NCBI GenBank assembly: GCA_032622095.1 | Contig: CP136067.1 | Coordinates: 55,781,899-55,845,898, forward strand | DNA: 64,000 nt | Source of the DNA: Siphonodentalium dalli | Taxonomy: Eukaryota > Mollusca > Scaphopoda > Gadilida > Siphonodentaliidae | Direction of reading: 5' to 3' | Part shown: positions 24,201 to 39,200 of the stretch, piece by piece | Position numbering within the stretch: the first letter of the stretch is position 1 | Layout of the letters: each line of letters begins with the position of its first letter | Notes under the pieces: model-generated | Databases searched by the model: none | What the model was told of the DNA's origin: nothing | The model's input: the letters and a program-made list of their open reading frames with translations, nothing else | Made by a program: the position numbers and the translations under genes

Positions 24201-27200
24201 GTAAAGTTTGGTTTCAAACTTGGTAAACATGCAACTCAGAAAATTTTGGCTGCAACTTTGGTAAAGCTCAGCTTCAACCTTGGTATAGCTCGGTAAATTT
24301 TGGCTGCAATCTTGGGAAAGTTATGATTCAAATTCTGTAAACATGGAAATCCTTTGATGAGCTCAGTTAAATTTGCCAAGGTATTCCAAGATTTTCCGAA
24401 CTTGAAACATTCCAATACCCGCCGCCCCAAGCATTTTCCAAGGTTCCAGCTATTCCAAGGTTTTATTCCTAGAATATCTTAGGATTCCTTGGATATCCTG
24501 GGACATTTTGGCAAGGATCGATCTCCGCTTACATGTAATTAACATTATGCATATTTCTAACACAGGAGGCTTGGGAGATAGTGTACAGTTGATCTCCGAA
24601 CAGCATCGGGAATTGAGAAACATTTTAATGAAAATTAGATCCAAAAAGTATCAATTAGTTAACATTCCCCGAGTTATTTCAAAATGCGGAGTATGTTTGG
24701 AAATGACACAAACACAGACGCAACACATGCTCATGTATCTATTTATACAAGTCCAATGGGGGTTAAAGTATACCTGTAGTAACTTCTGATGATGGGTGAG
24801 ATATTGTTTACAGAATTAGGTGGTATTTGATTGTCTTCAATCGGTTCCTTACAGTTCAGATTTATTGATCGGAATTTTTTTATATGAATATTGCTATAAC
24901 CATTTACTGGATGCAATCGACACGAGCAGATGCAATCGATACCTGTGAAAACTATCATCCACATGGCATGTGCTGGCAGCATGTCAGGGTCTGTCCAAAT
25001 TATTTACAAGAACAAAACCAGAGGTTGATGGCCAATCACAATTGGCAGATGTTTGACCAATCCCTTGGTTAGTAAATAGCTACATCGGAATAATAAACTA
25101 AGAGTTTTTATGTTGAATTACGAGTATACTGTAATGTACTAAAGAACTACTAGTACATACATTTATAGACAAATGTAAATAAATAATAAAATTATTGGAA
25201 TATATGGGTCCTAGAAACAATTTTGCACTAGTTGTGTCACTTTGACATCGGAATACCATAGGACCCATATGGCTTGTTGCCATTAATCGGAAAACTCTCT
25301 CCGAGAGCTTTCCGATGAATGGCAACAAGCCATATTTCCGACATAATCCTGAAAAGTTACCCATAATTCTGCTGTGGTTAAGGAGTCGATTAATTAGAGC
25401 GTTACTGTAGATGACGATGCTGGCCCCTATGACCCCTAAATCGAAACAAATTACCATAGTTCATACAAAGGAAAGTAAGCAGCCCTCCATAATATGGTTT
25501 CAGACATTATATTGTTTTACAAGCAGCTTGGACGCTAAAATTCATAACCTTCAATGTTAATCTTCTGAGTGCTCTGTGCCCCTAAAATTCAATCAACCAT
25601 GACCATATGAACAAATGGGAAAATAAGGTTCCAGGCATCTTGGACTGGAGAAAAAGATGACTCCGATGATATAACGCTATTATTGTCACATTTTGTGCTC
25701 TCATGATCAATGTCATTCATTTTATTACTGGTATAAAGCTGAAGAAATGTTAATAGGACAATACATGTAGTCATGTAACACATTTCTTTAACCCAACTAG
25801 ATTATCGCATTTCACAATTCCACTGATCGGTCTTAATCATTAATTTTGTTTTCACAGTATAATAAACTATGGACGTGTTTACAGAATGACGTGGGTGGCG
25901 GTCACAGTCGCCCAATTTCTTAAAGTATCACTGCACTTTGTGATGTGAGAAACGACACTCATCTGATAGAGATTGTCCAAGTGTATCTAAGCGCCTTTAC
26001 CAAACAGATACAAGCATTTAAGTGTAAAGCAAATGTAGGTGAAATTTACAGTATTGCCCAAAATATTTATGCACGAGGTAATATAAGTAATATTTTCTTT
26101 TGTTTTTAATGTCAATGAAAAATATAAGGCGACATGTGTGCATCAATATTTTAGTGTTGTTGCTGAAAATCTAAACATGACTGACTGAAACTGTTACAGT
26201 GCATGTTTACAAACAATTCAACATGTGGAATCTCATCATTGGAGGATAATAATGAGTGCGCCACTTTAACAAATACTATTGACTTGAAACATTATGTCAA
26301 TAGCAATGCATTTGTTATAGAGGGGCACATGTTTTTATTTTATTTTTTATTTTTACTCTCCTTCTTAGCAATAAGACCCTGAGGTAATAATGGTTTTAAC
26401 AAACTTTGTATGATTGTTCAGCTGAACCCACCATGAACACGTGCAGGCAATTTAAGGGATGAGTTTCTACCAGTCTCTGAAAAGCTGACGAAAATCCTAT
26501 ATCGGAATTACGTCTCTAGAAGTGTCCATAATATTTCATTTCTACGACGATGCAGCATTCCCAACATGACGTAATGAACCGTTTCCAAATATGGAGTGCA
26601 TTCCTGGAGTAGTAAATGTTTGTGAGAATCATAATATTTAGAAATAGTTATAAACACAACTAGATGCAAAAGAATAATCAGTCATTAATATCATTGACTG
26701 ATAAAAAAAACTCGAAGATCATGTCTCCTATATTGCAATGAGTAAAATGAATTATGGATATATCGCCTGTACTCAGTTTTCCAACAATTATTAGTTGAGT
26801 TTGACAATGCATGTGAAAATTGTCAACACGTCATTGACCTCTGATGTGATCAGCTATGCCATAAACCAATTAAATCATGTGCAGTCTGTGCCGCTCTCCA
26901 ATGAAACTAATTTTACATGGGAGTTCTAGAGATGTATTTATAATTCCGATATATGATATTCATCGGCTTTTCAAAGAGACTGAGTTTCTCCACGTCAATA
27001 TTCAAACTACATGCACAATTTTTCATAGTTTAAAAATGTGATTCAGAAATATTTGTTCAATTTTGGGACCATTATTTCCCAAATATCCGAATATCTATAC
27101 CATACATGCAAATGTATCGGTATTGAACTAATTTAGACTACAGTGTATGCATACAGACAAGATATTTACCAAGGTTCTACAAACGTGATCACTTAAAATA

Positions 27201-30200
27201 CATTGGAGCAATCCTTCAAGCAAAATCTTCTCAAATCATTGTAAGGTAGCAGAAAGCCCACACTCAGTCCCCAACGTCAAACAGTCGAATAGGCAAAGCT
27301 TTGATAAATTTGATAACCATGTACATTCCAACTGCTAGCCCAAGCCTGCAGATAGTGTGTCTGTCATTTGCAGAATGAGGTCCCCAGAAAATTAATTTAG
27401 TGATTCTATCTTGCACAGCGGGCTAGCATCCCCAAATTCACCCTCTGAGGACCTCATTCTGCTTAGGCCTCATCTTCTGGGAAGTATCTATAGTCTCAAA
27501 TTAACATTGTTTTTAGTTGCTTTTTCCCTTCTAGGAAGTGTCTATATATATCCCCAAATTTGCAGAAGATAAAATGCATAATTGAGGTGACTGATAGGTG
27601 AACATCAACTTCAACTGGGGAACTTCAATCTGATCCTACATGTAGGTCTCCCTTTAGGAGATGATCAAGGCCTAAGCAGAATGAAGTTCCCAGAGGGTGA
27701 ATTTGGAGATGCTTAATCCTGGTGTGTGGGACAGCGTCACTAAATTCACCCTCTGGGACCTCATTCTGCAAATGACAGACATATTTACAGGCTTGTGGTA
27801 GCCCCAACTGAAGACCAAAATTCTCAGCTCTAAGAAACATCATTTGCACCCCACCCTACTGACATTGCCCCCCTCTCCTACTTGAGGTGTCATCTTCTCT
27901 ATATTGAGTATCAACTAAATAAATAAACTGGGGGTTATTAGCGTGATAAAAGGCTATATTAGGATCCTGTGAATATTCCATGTTTCATTTGTTAAACGAT
28001 TAGGTCCCAATATTCAATTCGGATTTATGCAGTTTGAAAATTTTGATTCGAAAACATTTGCATATACATTAATGCCCTAAATAATCGACTCCTGAGAGCT
28101 TTCGGAATAATGGCAACAAGCCATATTTCCGACTAAATCCTGAAAAATTACCCATAATTCTGCTGTGGTAAAGGAGTCGAATATTTAGGGCATTACTGTA
28201 CCAAAGATACAGTAATGCTCTAATTAATCGACCTCTTAACCAAAGCAGAATTATGGGTAACTTTTCAGGATTTAGTCGGAAATATGGCTTGTTGCCATTC
28301 ATCGGAAAGCTCTCGGGGAGAGCTTTCCGATGAATGGCAACAAGCCATATTTCCGACTAAATCCTGAAAAGTTACCCATAATTCTGCTTTGGTTAAGAGG
28401 TCGATTAATTAGAGCATTACTGTAATTGCTAGACTAATTTGTTCTATGATTATCTGTATTTTGAATAAAGTTCACCATATACAGATGGAAAACGATTGCA
28501 GCTACATGTTGGTTATGTGAGATCTTGAATTACGAAAGCATTTGCTCGAGTCCTACCGAACATATTATTACAGTATAAATACAAGTCGGAACAATTCCAG
28601 GTGCTAACCACGGAAGTCAACATTAGGCTTTGGCGAAACTGTAATAATGTATATTAACTAATACTAGACAAAGTTTTCCCGGTCCTCAACAGCTTGGGAT
28701 ATATCAGTTGGGATGATGCTGTTTTTGGACAGAGTCCCGCCAGTTGCTCTTCTATATAATGGTGTTTTATTCAAAAGACATACTGCATGTACATGTGGAA
28801 CCCGGGCATTCACGTAGACCACTGAATGTGACTAATTATCTGGCATGTCAACAATTAATCTGTTTTCAAAATGATATATCATTTATTGTGATATAAAAAG
28901 GTATAGTGATGATACAATCGTTTAACATATTGTTTACATGCATTTTTTGATAGTGCAACAAATTGAAATTCGCAGGAAAACAAGGCTTTGTTTACTTATA
29001 AATCTCATTGCTTTGGCATTTAATGGAACTCTTGATACCTGCATATTTGATATCATCATGCTTGGGAAAGGCTACTCTCTATGTTCATACATTGTATATG
29101 CTTCCATTTGACATAACCTGAAGACATGCAAGCAAGATAACTCCCGTTCATGATTCTGGGCATAAAGTCCGTCATAGATGAGTAACGGGGTGGGACTCGG
29201 TCCAAAAATAGCTTAATTAATCCCAACCGATATCCCAAATTGTTGTGGCCGAAAAGACTTGGTCTAAACTAATATTAGTAGTTTGGCACTTGATGCTGAT
29301 GCTTGAGTGTGGGTGCATGTACTGCATGTAATAATATACAATATATACTTGTACATGTATAAGATTTACTCGATAACAGACACAAAATAACAGTCATTTC
29401 TTAATTTTCAAACTACATATACATATTCTAAAATTTGTGTGGTGTCACAAGTTCAGTGATGCAGAATGAGCTTTCTGAGCACATTATTTCCTTTCCCATT
29501 CACTCATCTATAGGCTAACTGCATATTGGCAACTAATGGGTATATCCAAAAGCTTACCATATATCATATTGAACAAGCAATTGACAAGGAGGGAGTATTT
29601 TATTGAAATACTTTTTTAGTATCGCTATTTCCAAACATACATGTATGTATATATACATGTATACATATGTTTCTCCTTTTTGATTTGCGAGTATTTATGA
29701 CTATTTTTTGGCACTTAATTGTGTTAGACTTGTACATGTACATGCACTTCAGATGCAGGATTGGCTCAAGAATATTTTACTGAGAAATCAAATCAACTTC
29801 AAACAATGAAACAAGATTTTGCTTTTATTAAAAGAGTCAAGTATAATCGGATAAAAAATGTTTTTAAAAATATAGCACTTGAATGTATAATACGGTATTC
29901 ATACCAGTAAATGAATTTCTTAGATATTTCATCTCAAAGTAATCGGATGTAATCAAAATGATTTTATTACTTTAGAAAAGTATAGTATTTGTAATTAAAT
30001 ACATCAACTTGGAAAAGTATTTGTATTGTATTTGTAATCATCAAATTTAAAAGATTTGTATTTTAACTAAATACATTAGCCATGTAATTGCCCCATCATG
30101 TTAAAAAGATCTCCATAGCAACTGTTGGCAGGGAAACTTTAAACATAGTTAAATATTTTTTTTACCTGACCTTGTTATTACAGTACACTTATATGTAATT

Positions 30201-33200
30201 GATGTGTGTGGGTGTCCATACAAAAAAATACCTTATGTGTACCCATGTCTCCATGTGACCTCAATTTGAATACCTGTTCCGCAAATCTTGATTTAAAGCA
30301 TGGGAAAATTTAATTCTGTACAAATTTGCTTACGGCCTAATGCTTTGATGTCCAATGAAGGGCAATGTCTATTTACTCAGACTGTCAGCAGTAATGGCAA
30401 TATCAAACTACACCATGCTAATTCATCATTATCATATCAGACCATTCAAATACAGACAGGCATGTTGGTGAGAGGAAAAATTACAACATTGTACTTGAAG
30501 TTCTAAATTGATCTTGAATATTTGACCCACTTTGCAAAACTCTTCTTTTTGTGATTACAGATGTATCAACATGCAGTAGCTTATTGTCTTTAGATAACTC
30601 ATATTAACACTTTAATTAACCATTTTGTGAAAACCCTGTGCCAATGCATTCTCTTATATAATTATGTGAGTCTCCACATACGGTATATAAGAGAATGCAT
30701 TGGCCCAACAATATTTACCTTGACCTTGTACGGTAAGCCTGTGCATTCTCTTATATATGCGAGGTACATGTAGACTCACATATATAAGAGAATGCACTGA
30801 CACAGGGTCTTTAATGCTGCACCAGCACAGCTTCCACAGCCAGTCATAAGGGGTGGGGCATAGTGGTTTAGGGATGTGGACCGGACTGCCATGGACTGGT
30901 CAGGTCCACGGTCCAACCCTGCACATCAGTGGTTCACCCACCACCGCTGGACCGCCAAGGACCTATCATACCCCCCCCCAGTCCTGTACCTTCTAGTCTG
31001 ATCCACTTTCGCCCTTGAGGAATGGACAAAATCTAAATAAAACGGTTGATTCATCAGTATTGTTCTGTTAACAATGTTGACAGTTACAGTAATGCCTTAA
31101 TTAATCGACTCTCGGTGAGAGCTTTCCGATGAATGGCAACAAGCCATATTTCCGACTAAATCCTGAAAAGTTACCCATATTTCTGCTGTGGTTATGCATG
31201 GAGTCGATTAATTAGGGCATTACTGTAGATGTGCTGATTAAAGTGAATAATATGTCCCTGTAGTGTCCATGATTTTATTTTAATTTGCACATGTCATTAT
31301 GATTAGGCCCTATCTTTCGAAAATTATCAACCTCAAAGCCTGCGCGTTTCATAATGAGAAATATACCTTGTCAGACTGCCAGTGCACATGCAGCACAGTT
31401 TAATAATACCATGAATATAATTTAGGATACACAATAAATTAGAATCATGTTGTTGATGTCGATAACCATTGTGTGTTGTTGTTGGGATATCTTCAAACCA
31501 GTGGAAAAAGACAAATACAAAGTTGCACATTAAACACAACCCATTCTATATTACATAAGTACATGTATATATGTTGCTATTTCGACTGCATCTGAAGATA
31601 TTTTTTCAACAAAATTGTGCTTGTGTGAAATGAGGGTACATGTATGTACAACTGTTCCAATTATAGTCTATTTAAATTACATATACACAGGGAACTGTTG
31701 CAGACTTGCAGTGTGACAGACATTATTAACAAAACTAATTTCAATGCCGTGGACTTGATTTTTAAGAGCATTACATGTATGTTGCTAAAATAAGCAATTT
31801 AATCATATAAATGACTGGACCACAGTGGACTGGTTCAGGCATGAGAACCAGACAACAAAAGGACTGGAAAGAACCAGACTGGACCGCCTTGTTGGTGGAC
31901 TGCTGGTCCAGTCCGTATCCATATACATGTACATGTACATGTAGTGGTTGCTATGAGACAGTCATCTGCTCAAATACATACATGTACATTGATTATACAG
32001 CCTGTGTTTACTCATCAATGAGTACATGTATATTAGTATAGAAAGGGTTAATAGTCGGTTTTAATATTTGGTCTAAGTTACAGTAATTCTCTAAATAATC
32101 GACTCCTTAACCACAGCAGAATTATGGGTAACTTTTCAGGATTTAGTCGGAAATATGGCTTGTTGCCATTCATCGGAAAGCTCTCACTCAGTAAATATTG
32201 AAGACAGCTATTTGGGGAGTTTCTTTCCGATGAATGACAACAAGCCATATTTCTGACTAAATCCTGAAAAGATACCCATAATTCTGTTGTTAAGGAGTCG
32301 ATTATTTAGGGCACTACTGTATGCTACATAACCAACACAACTGAAGCCTTGTTTTAAGCTGTTCTGCTAACCAAGGTCTATAACTACCAGCGCATAAGCC
32401 ATCCTGTTTTGTCGCTTACTGTATTGGCATCTAAGAGTACATATTTATAAACATTGAGTGCTTAATGCAGTCTACTTATTGAGCTTGATAAGAACCTTGA
32501 AGGACTAGTGTTATTATGTTAATAATATCGATCAGCTTGCACCAGATAGTCGTACAGACCACATAAACACAATTCAGTGGTTTAATTAGCAAGAACGGCA
32601 TCCACCAGTTAATCTTGACTCCTAGCTATTGGAGGCTTTAATAAAGTGATGTGAAACACTCCTGAAGGGTGATGAAATAGAATTGGAAAATAATCTTTTG
32701 ATGAAAATAACAGTGAAACAAGTGAAAGTGTGTTGAATCAATACTTGTATAAAAGAGCATTGACGCGTATTGCATCATTTCACCATGTGAGAGGTCTAAA
32801 AAAAACTTAATCCGGATAACCCTGGAAATAAAATTATCATCATGCATGTACATGACATGACAAGTCCTATCTGTTTCTGAATACACTTTGTAAGTCTTGG
32901 ATTTTATGATCGGTGGCATGTAATAAACACAGAGCGACACATGTGTGAATGGGTTTGTCGATACCGCACTTGTTGCCATCGAAGAACGACAGAACGAGTG
33001 ATCTCTCCTCTATCGAGTGGTCTCTCCTCTATCGTTCTGCGCTGGCACTTGACAACCCCATAAGCACACTTGTATCGTTCTGTGCATACATGTACCTGTA
33101 TGGCCAGATTAATTTTTTTTTATATTTTGTCCTGCTGGCAGTGTCTCCTGCTTTGATCGCAATTACCTAGCATGACTCATGTGTCGAATGAGTACCAGAG

Positions 33201-36200
33201 ACAGGCAGTTGATGGATACATTTTATTGCCAGTAATATCAGGCAGTCATGGCACTACTTCCCCATTGGAAAATAGGATTGACAATGGTGTCATGGGGGTG
33301 GGGGTTTGGGACAAATTTAATGTGGAATGATTATTACCAATTAATTGATTATTATTATTGTTATCAAATCGATAGAGGAAATTGCTGATATAAACTAATA
33401 TCATGCCTAATAGTAGCCACCCAAGACCACACACGGGCCACCATTTCACTAAAGCTGCATTTATAGTTACATTTAATTACAACAAGGGCCATAACTCGGG
33501 TACTCGATATATAGGTGGATAAGACCCAATGTTACATGTATGTGGTCATAATATAGATATCCTTTCCCCCATGCTGATCGATCACTATTAAGAAGTGACA
33601 AGAAAATCTGACATTAAGTTTATTGCAAAAAAGTTTGTACATGTATGGAGATAGAGGGATTGAGATCTTGGCTAAGTGAGAACCGAAAATCAATGAATAT
33701 ATTGCAGCCCAGTGGTTTTCACAATATACATGTATACCTGATATTAAATCAGGTGCAATGCAATCCACTGGTTACTCCTTCCACACCCTATCCCCCACCA
33801 AGCTGAATGCTGAAGTACTGAATCTGCATGTGAAACGGGTGTGACTAAACACCGCCCGGAGCAGCCCGGACCCCCCATATGGACTATATGAGTGATTGTA
33901 AGGCCAATATAAGTGCAGGGGTGTCATGGAAACCCACTCAGGGTCGCTATTAACCCTCAAAATGCCGGCATCGGCGAAAATGTTCGCCACGAAATGAAGC
34001 TAACAGCCCGGACCCGCCCCTGCTGCGTCCAGGTGTGATTTTAGTATCCATACCTGTGCGGGGGTGTTAATGAAACCCAAATACGCACAGAGAGTGGTCA
34101 AGGTCAAACGGAAGTGCCGCTTATTAACCCCTAAACTTCCCAGATTCAGCCAGAATTTAAAAATTGCGCCCCCAATAAACAAATTCACAGCCCGGACCCC
34201 TTTAATGTCCTCGTACTTCTAATAACTCCTAACATATGTGTTGTGGAACTGCCCTCGACTACACTCACGAAGATACAAGGGCGAGTCGCCCACGAATGCC
34301 TGGAAATTAACCCCCAAAATGCCGCCATCGCCGATTATGTTTACCGATAACAACGCTGACAGCCCGGACCATCCCGGTCCAGCCTGGACCCCCCCCCCAT
34401 ATGGACCCACCTGGACGCAGCAGGGGCGGTCCGGGCTGTTAGCTTCATTTCACAGCGAACATTTTCGCCGATGCCGGCATTTTGAGGGTTAATAGCGACC
34501 CTGAGTGGGTTTCCATGACACCCCTGCACTTATATTGCCCTTAAAATCACTCATATAGTCCATATGGGGGGTCCGGGCTGGACCGGGATGGTCCGGGTTG
34601 TCAGTGTCGTTATCGGTAAACATAATCGGCGATGGCAGCATTTTGTGGGTTAATTGCCAGGCATTCGTGGGCGACTCGCCCTTGTATCTTCGTGAGTGTA
34701 GTCGAGGGTAGTTCCACAACACATATGTTAGGAGTTATTAGAAGTACGAGGACATAAAGGGGGTCCGGGCCGTGAATTTGTTTATTGGGGGCGCAATTTT
34801 TAAATTCTGGCTGAATCTGGGAAGTTTAGGGGTTAATAAGCGGCACTTCCGTTTGACCTTGACCACTCTCTGTGCGTATTTGGGTTTCATTAACACCCTC
34901 GCACAGGTATGGATACTAAAATCACACCTGGACGCAGCAGGGGCGGTCCGGGCTGTTAGCTTCATTTCGCGGCGAACATTTTCGCCGATGCCGGCATTTT
35001 GAGGGTTAATAGCGACCCTGAGTGGGTTTCCATGACACCCCTGCACTTATATTGGCCTTACAATCACTCATATAGTCCATATGGTGGGTCCGGGCTGGCC
35101 CGGGCTGGTCCGGGCTGGTCCGGGCTGGTCAGGGCGGTGTTTAGTCACACTGTGTGAAACAAAACATATACCATGTACTAAAGTACACTCGATCCCAGTG
35201 GTGTACTTTATAATTCATTACCAGTGGCTTCTTTTTAATCTCTTACCCACTCAAGCATATTATAACCAAGGTCAATGACCTCAAATAACCAGTCATTTAC
35301 CTTGGACAAAAGGTGAAGGCTATTATGCATATATCATTCAAATAAATCAAATTACATGTTGGCTGTTGGGAGATAATGAGAAATGAGGTAAAATGGGGCC
35401 AATGAAGCACCTTGCTTGTCCTATTTATAGAACCCATTCTCACACAAGCACACATGAAGAGCATGTGGGACATGTAATTTACATTAGCTGTGGTTCACCA
35501 GTAACTGTTGAGTGGAGCATGTATGAACTGTGCAATATACATGTATATATATTTTTTAGAAGCAGTTATGATAGAAGGCTGACCTTTAGCTGGAACATAC
35601 CATTCAGCACACTGAACGTGTGTGTATATGCATCACCTTGTATTGCTGGTATGCTTCCACATTGTCCATGTAATGTAAGTGTACTGAATGTACCTTCTGG
35701 CACCTGCATGTGAGCTCTTGACACTTGGCCAATGGGACAATTCTAAAGTGCCTCATAATAATACCCTGAACTTGGGCTGAAGTACTTTCCAACATTTAAA
35801 GTGAACTCAAATGTTCAAAGATATAACTTTGGCATTTTCTCTGTGATAGAAATGCTGGTACACAGACACTATAGAGGATGTCGCCCTACATCCCCCCCAC
35901 ACACTTTTGTATGCAGGTTTCTGTTAAATTTAAGTGGTATGCAGGATTACCTCTGTTAAGTGGTCAGGGCTGCCAGAAGGCAGAACGCCAGAGGGAGGGC
36001 AAACCTTTTTTTCGGGGCACATTTTGTGAAGATGAATATTAACCTTGCACAGTCACTGGTAAAATGCTTATAGCACTGACTTCACAACGGCCGGGATATT
36101 GTGAATGTTAGCATGTATAATGTATTCGATGCTCAAATACTTTATTTAAACCAATAATCATAGAGTTCAACACTTTACACAATCTAACAACAATAAACTC

Positions 36201-39200
36201 AGTCTCTTTAAAAGCCGACACAATCTCGAATCTTCGAATTATGTTTCTGGAATTAATACTGAAAATTCACGCATACAGCAATACAGTGAGACCTTTCCGA
36301 TGAATGGCAAGAAGCCATATTTCCAACTAAACCCTGAAAAATTACCTATAATTCTGCTGTGGTTAAGGAGTCGATTATTTAGGGCATTACTGTACCTCTG
36401 CAGTTTGTCAGCTATATTTCCTTGAATGGTGTTTTCCATTGGTCAAAAAATTATAATCAATATCGATCACAATATTCCCAGGGGGGGGGGGGGGGGTGGG
36501 GCTAAAAATTTAGTCAGGCAATGTCTAACATATAACTACATGTAATAATAGAAAGCAAACAGAATTTTGCCTTATGTAAGACAAGCTGAATGTTTCTATA
36601 AATCATATTTATAAAGTTGTTCCAGAGAAGAGCTACATGTACGAGAAATAATTTTATACTGTAGATAGGTCTCAGGTCTGCTCACAGTTGATGCATGACA
36701 CAAACTGTCATGTGCCGATTATGACATCGGCTCTGTTGGAGAATGGAGACTGATAAATAAATCGAAGATTCGAGATTACGTCGGCTTTTAAAGAGACTGC
36801 AACAAACTATAATGGATATACCTGTAACTATACAACCTTGAATGATTTCGTCATCGTTTTACAAATACATTATTGTAATCCACTCACACAACTAAAATGC
36901 ACCAAAATATCCTCTGCAGTTGGCCATCTTACTCGCAAAATCTTGTGCTAGCCTCTGAATGTTCACTTTGTCCAATACATGTAGTGCCTTTTGGATTTTT
37001 GCAAAGATAATGTGATTGAGGTGGTTTCCTCCTGATGTTGATTGATTGATTGGGGTTTATTGTCGCTTTAGCTAATAAGGCCATATCACGACATTGCCAG
37101 TTTTAGTGGTGGAGGAAATCCGCACACTTGCAATTAATCTAACAGTGATTTCAATGGCTGATAAACTCGTCAACCATGTGCGGCAAACCGCCGGCGAGTA
37201 ACTGGCAACTCCACCAGATAACGATTTAGAGTTACAAAGTCCATGATGGAAACATGTGGATTTGAACCCTTATCGCCAGCGCTGGAGGGCGAAACGGCTT
37301 AGTGGTACCCCTCCTCCTGATGTCACATGGAGACAATTCTTTACTCTTCTCATTGCGATGAAAGAATGCTCGCTTGATGCAGAACTGATCGGCATGGTAT
37401 ATTACAGTTTGAGAAGTTCATGCACTTCACTGCATCATTGTTTTGCCACTGGCATCACCTCAAATACATGTATTTGAACAATACTCTGACCTTGGCCACA
37501 GACTTAATCGACAATATCTGATTGGCATTATATAATGCAAACACAGACAGTAAGTCATTTAATTGAATAGCTAATTTTTCTTTGTCAATGATGCTGATAA
37601 TATCCAAGTTATCCATAGGAACATTTAGCTGTGTAACTGATCTGTTCAGCACTTGCTCGATGTCCTCAATTGCAGTCAGGACTTTCTTGATGAAACCACC
37701 CATCCATGCTTTGCAGGATGGCATCAATGGATTCAAAGTATGCTGCCCGCAAGGTCACTTTACTGGCAGACTTCGGACTGTTGTTTGGTAATTTTTCAGT
37801 CAATAGCATAGACCCGTCATGTAATCTTTTTGGGACTTTTCTTGCTCGTGGGGTCTTCACATCTACTGGCAAACTCAAACAAGTCAACGATTCTGTTGCC
37901 TTGACAATTTTCAAGAATTCAATTTCACTCCTCATTTCTTGAAGGCATATTGGCGAGATAATCCCACAGAAAATGACACACATCCGCTGATATATCAACT
38001 CTGTGTACATGTAGCTGTTTGGACAGTCTTTCAAGGATACAAATGAGTCGTTTGGATACTGTGAGCCGAAAAATATCCCGGAATGACCTCAACTGCTTCA
38101 CGAGTCCATCTTATTTTTCTTTTGTGTTCCAGCTTTTGTTGTGGCATCACTTCTTATTGCTGTCATGGTATTCAATACTAGTAGTTCCGGGATTTTCTTA
38201 ATGACGACGTCAATCGCATTGAATCTGGGCATCCACCGTGTCGCTGACAGACTCTGCAGGCGAATCACAGAATTGTCACTGGAGCCGTTTTCATTAAAGA
38301 TGCATAATCCGAAATAATGCTCCCAAATTACTATTTCTTTGGCTTCGGGGGTAAAAAATATTTGATTCGAGTCGAGGAACCCACCCATCACAGTTCAGAG
38401 TGATCAGATATCAATTTTTGAAATTTGTTATTTCTCGAAATGTGCAATTATTTGTGGTCCAGAAACGAGCCTTCAAATCGACGGTCTCGGACAAAATTGC
38501 GGATAAAGATGGATAACTCTAAAATCAAATGATAATACTTTATGATAATATTTATAGTAACATGTATTTTGTAAAACATACTCTCCTAGCTGGAGGAAAT
38601 AAAGATATATATATATATAGCATTATTTTGTTGTAATTAATCGATTCTGATAACAAAAGCGTATTTTGAAGAAATATTGTTGTTGTTGTAACTTGGTGAT
38701 ATGGGGAACGTCTGATCAGATTGAGTACCTTTAATAATGTCCTTTTGAATGTTTTCAAAAAAGAAGAACATGCTTCGGGTAAGCCCAAACAACAGCATTT
38801 AAAGGGACTGGCACAACTCTAGTGCAGTTGAAAGCAACTCAGATATGTCGATGGCGTCTTTGATGATCAATTTGTTAAAATGTGCTAAGCAGTGGTACCA
38901 TGTCGCTCTTCATCTTCATGGCCAAGGACTTCATGGCCACCGCACCATCGAAGCACTTAACAGCCATCATGTCGCCATCGAGTCCTTATGATGTACTTAA
39001 CATATTTCAGAAGAGCATCAGATGAAAGTCCTTCTTGGCATTCATACAATCCCACAACGTCGTGGGTTACCTGGTAATCGTTGTCGCACATTCTAACAAA
39101 GAATGTGAGTTGCTCCTTTTTGGATACATATGATGATTCATCCGCTAGGACAGAAAAACATTTGGAATCGTTCAACTTTTCCATCAGCATTTGCCTCTGT

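Noticed and set aside
33772-35046. Many open frames of 60-100 codons
   Set aside because: They lie inside the 1.3-kb palindrome and occur as mirror pairs; they have no protein-like signal.
37020-37325. Functional tRNA gene
   Set aside because: Only a B-box and part of a variable arm are seen; no cloverleaf can be closed, and a SINE-like tail follows.
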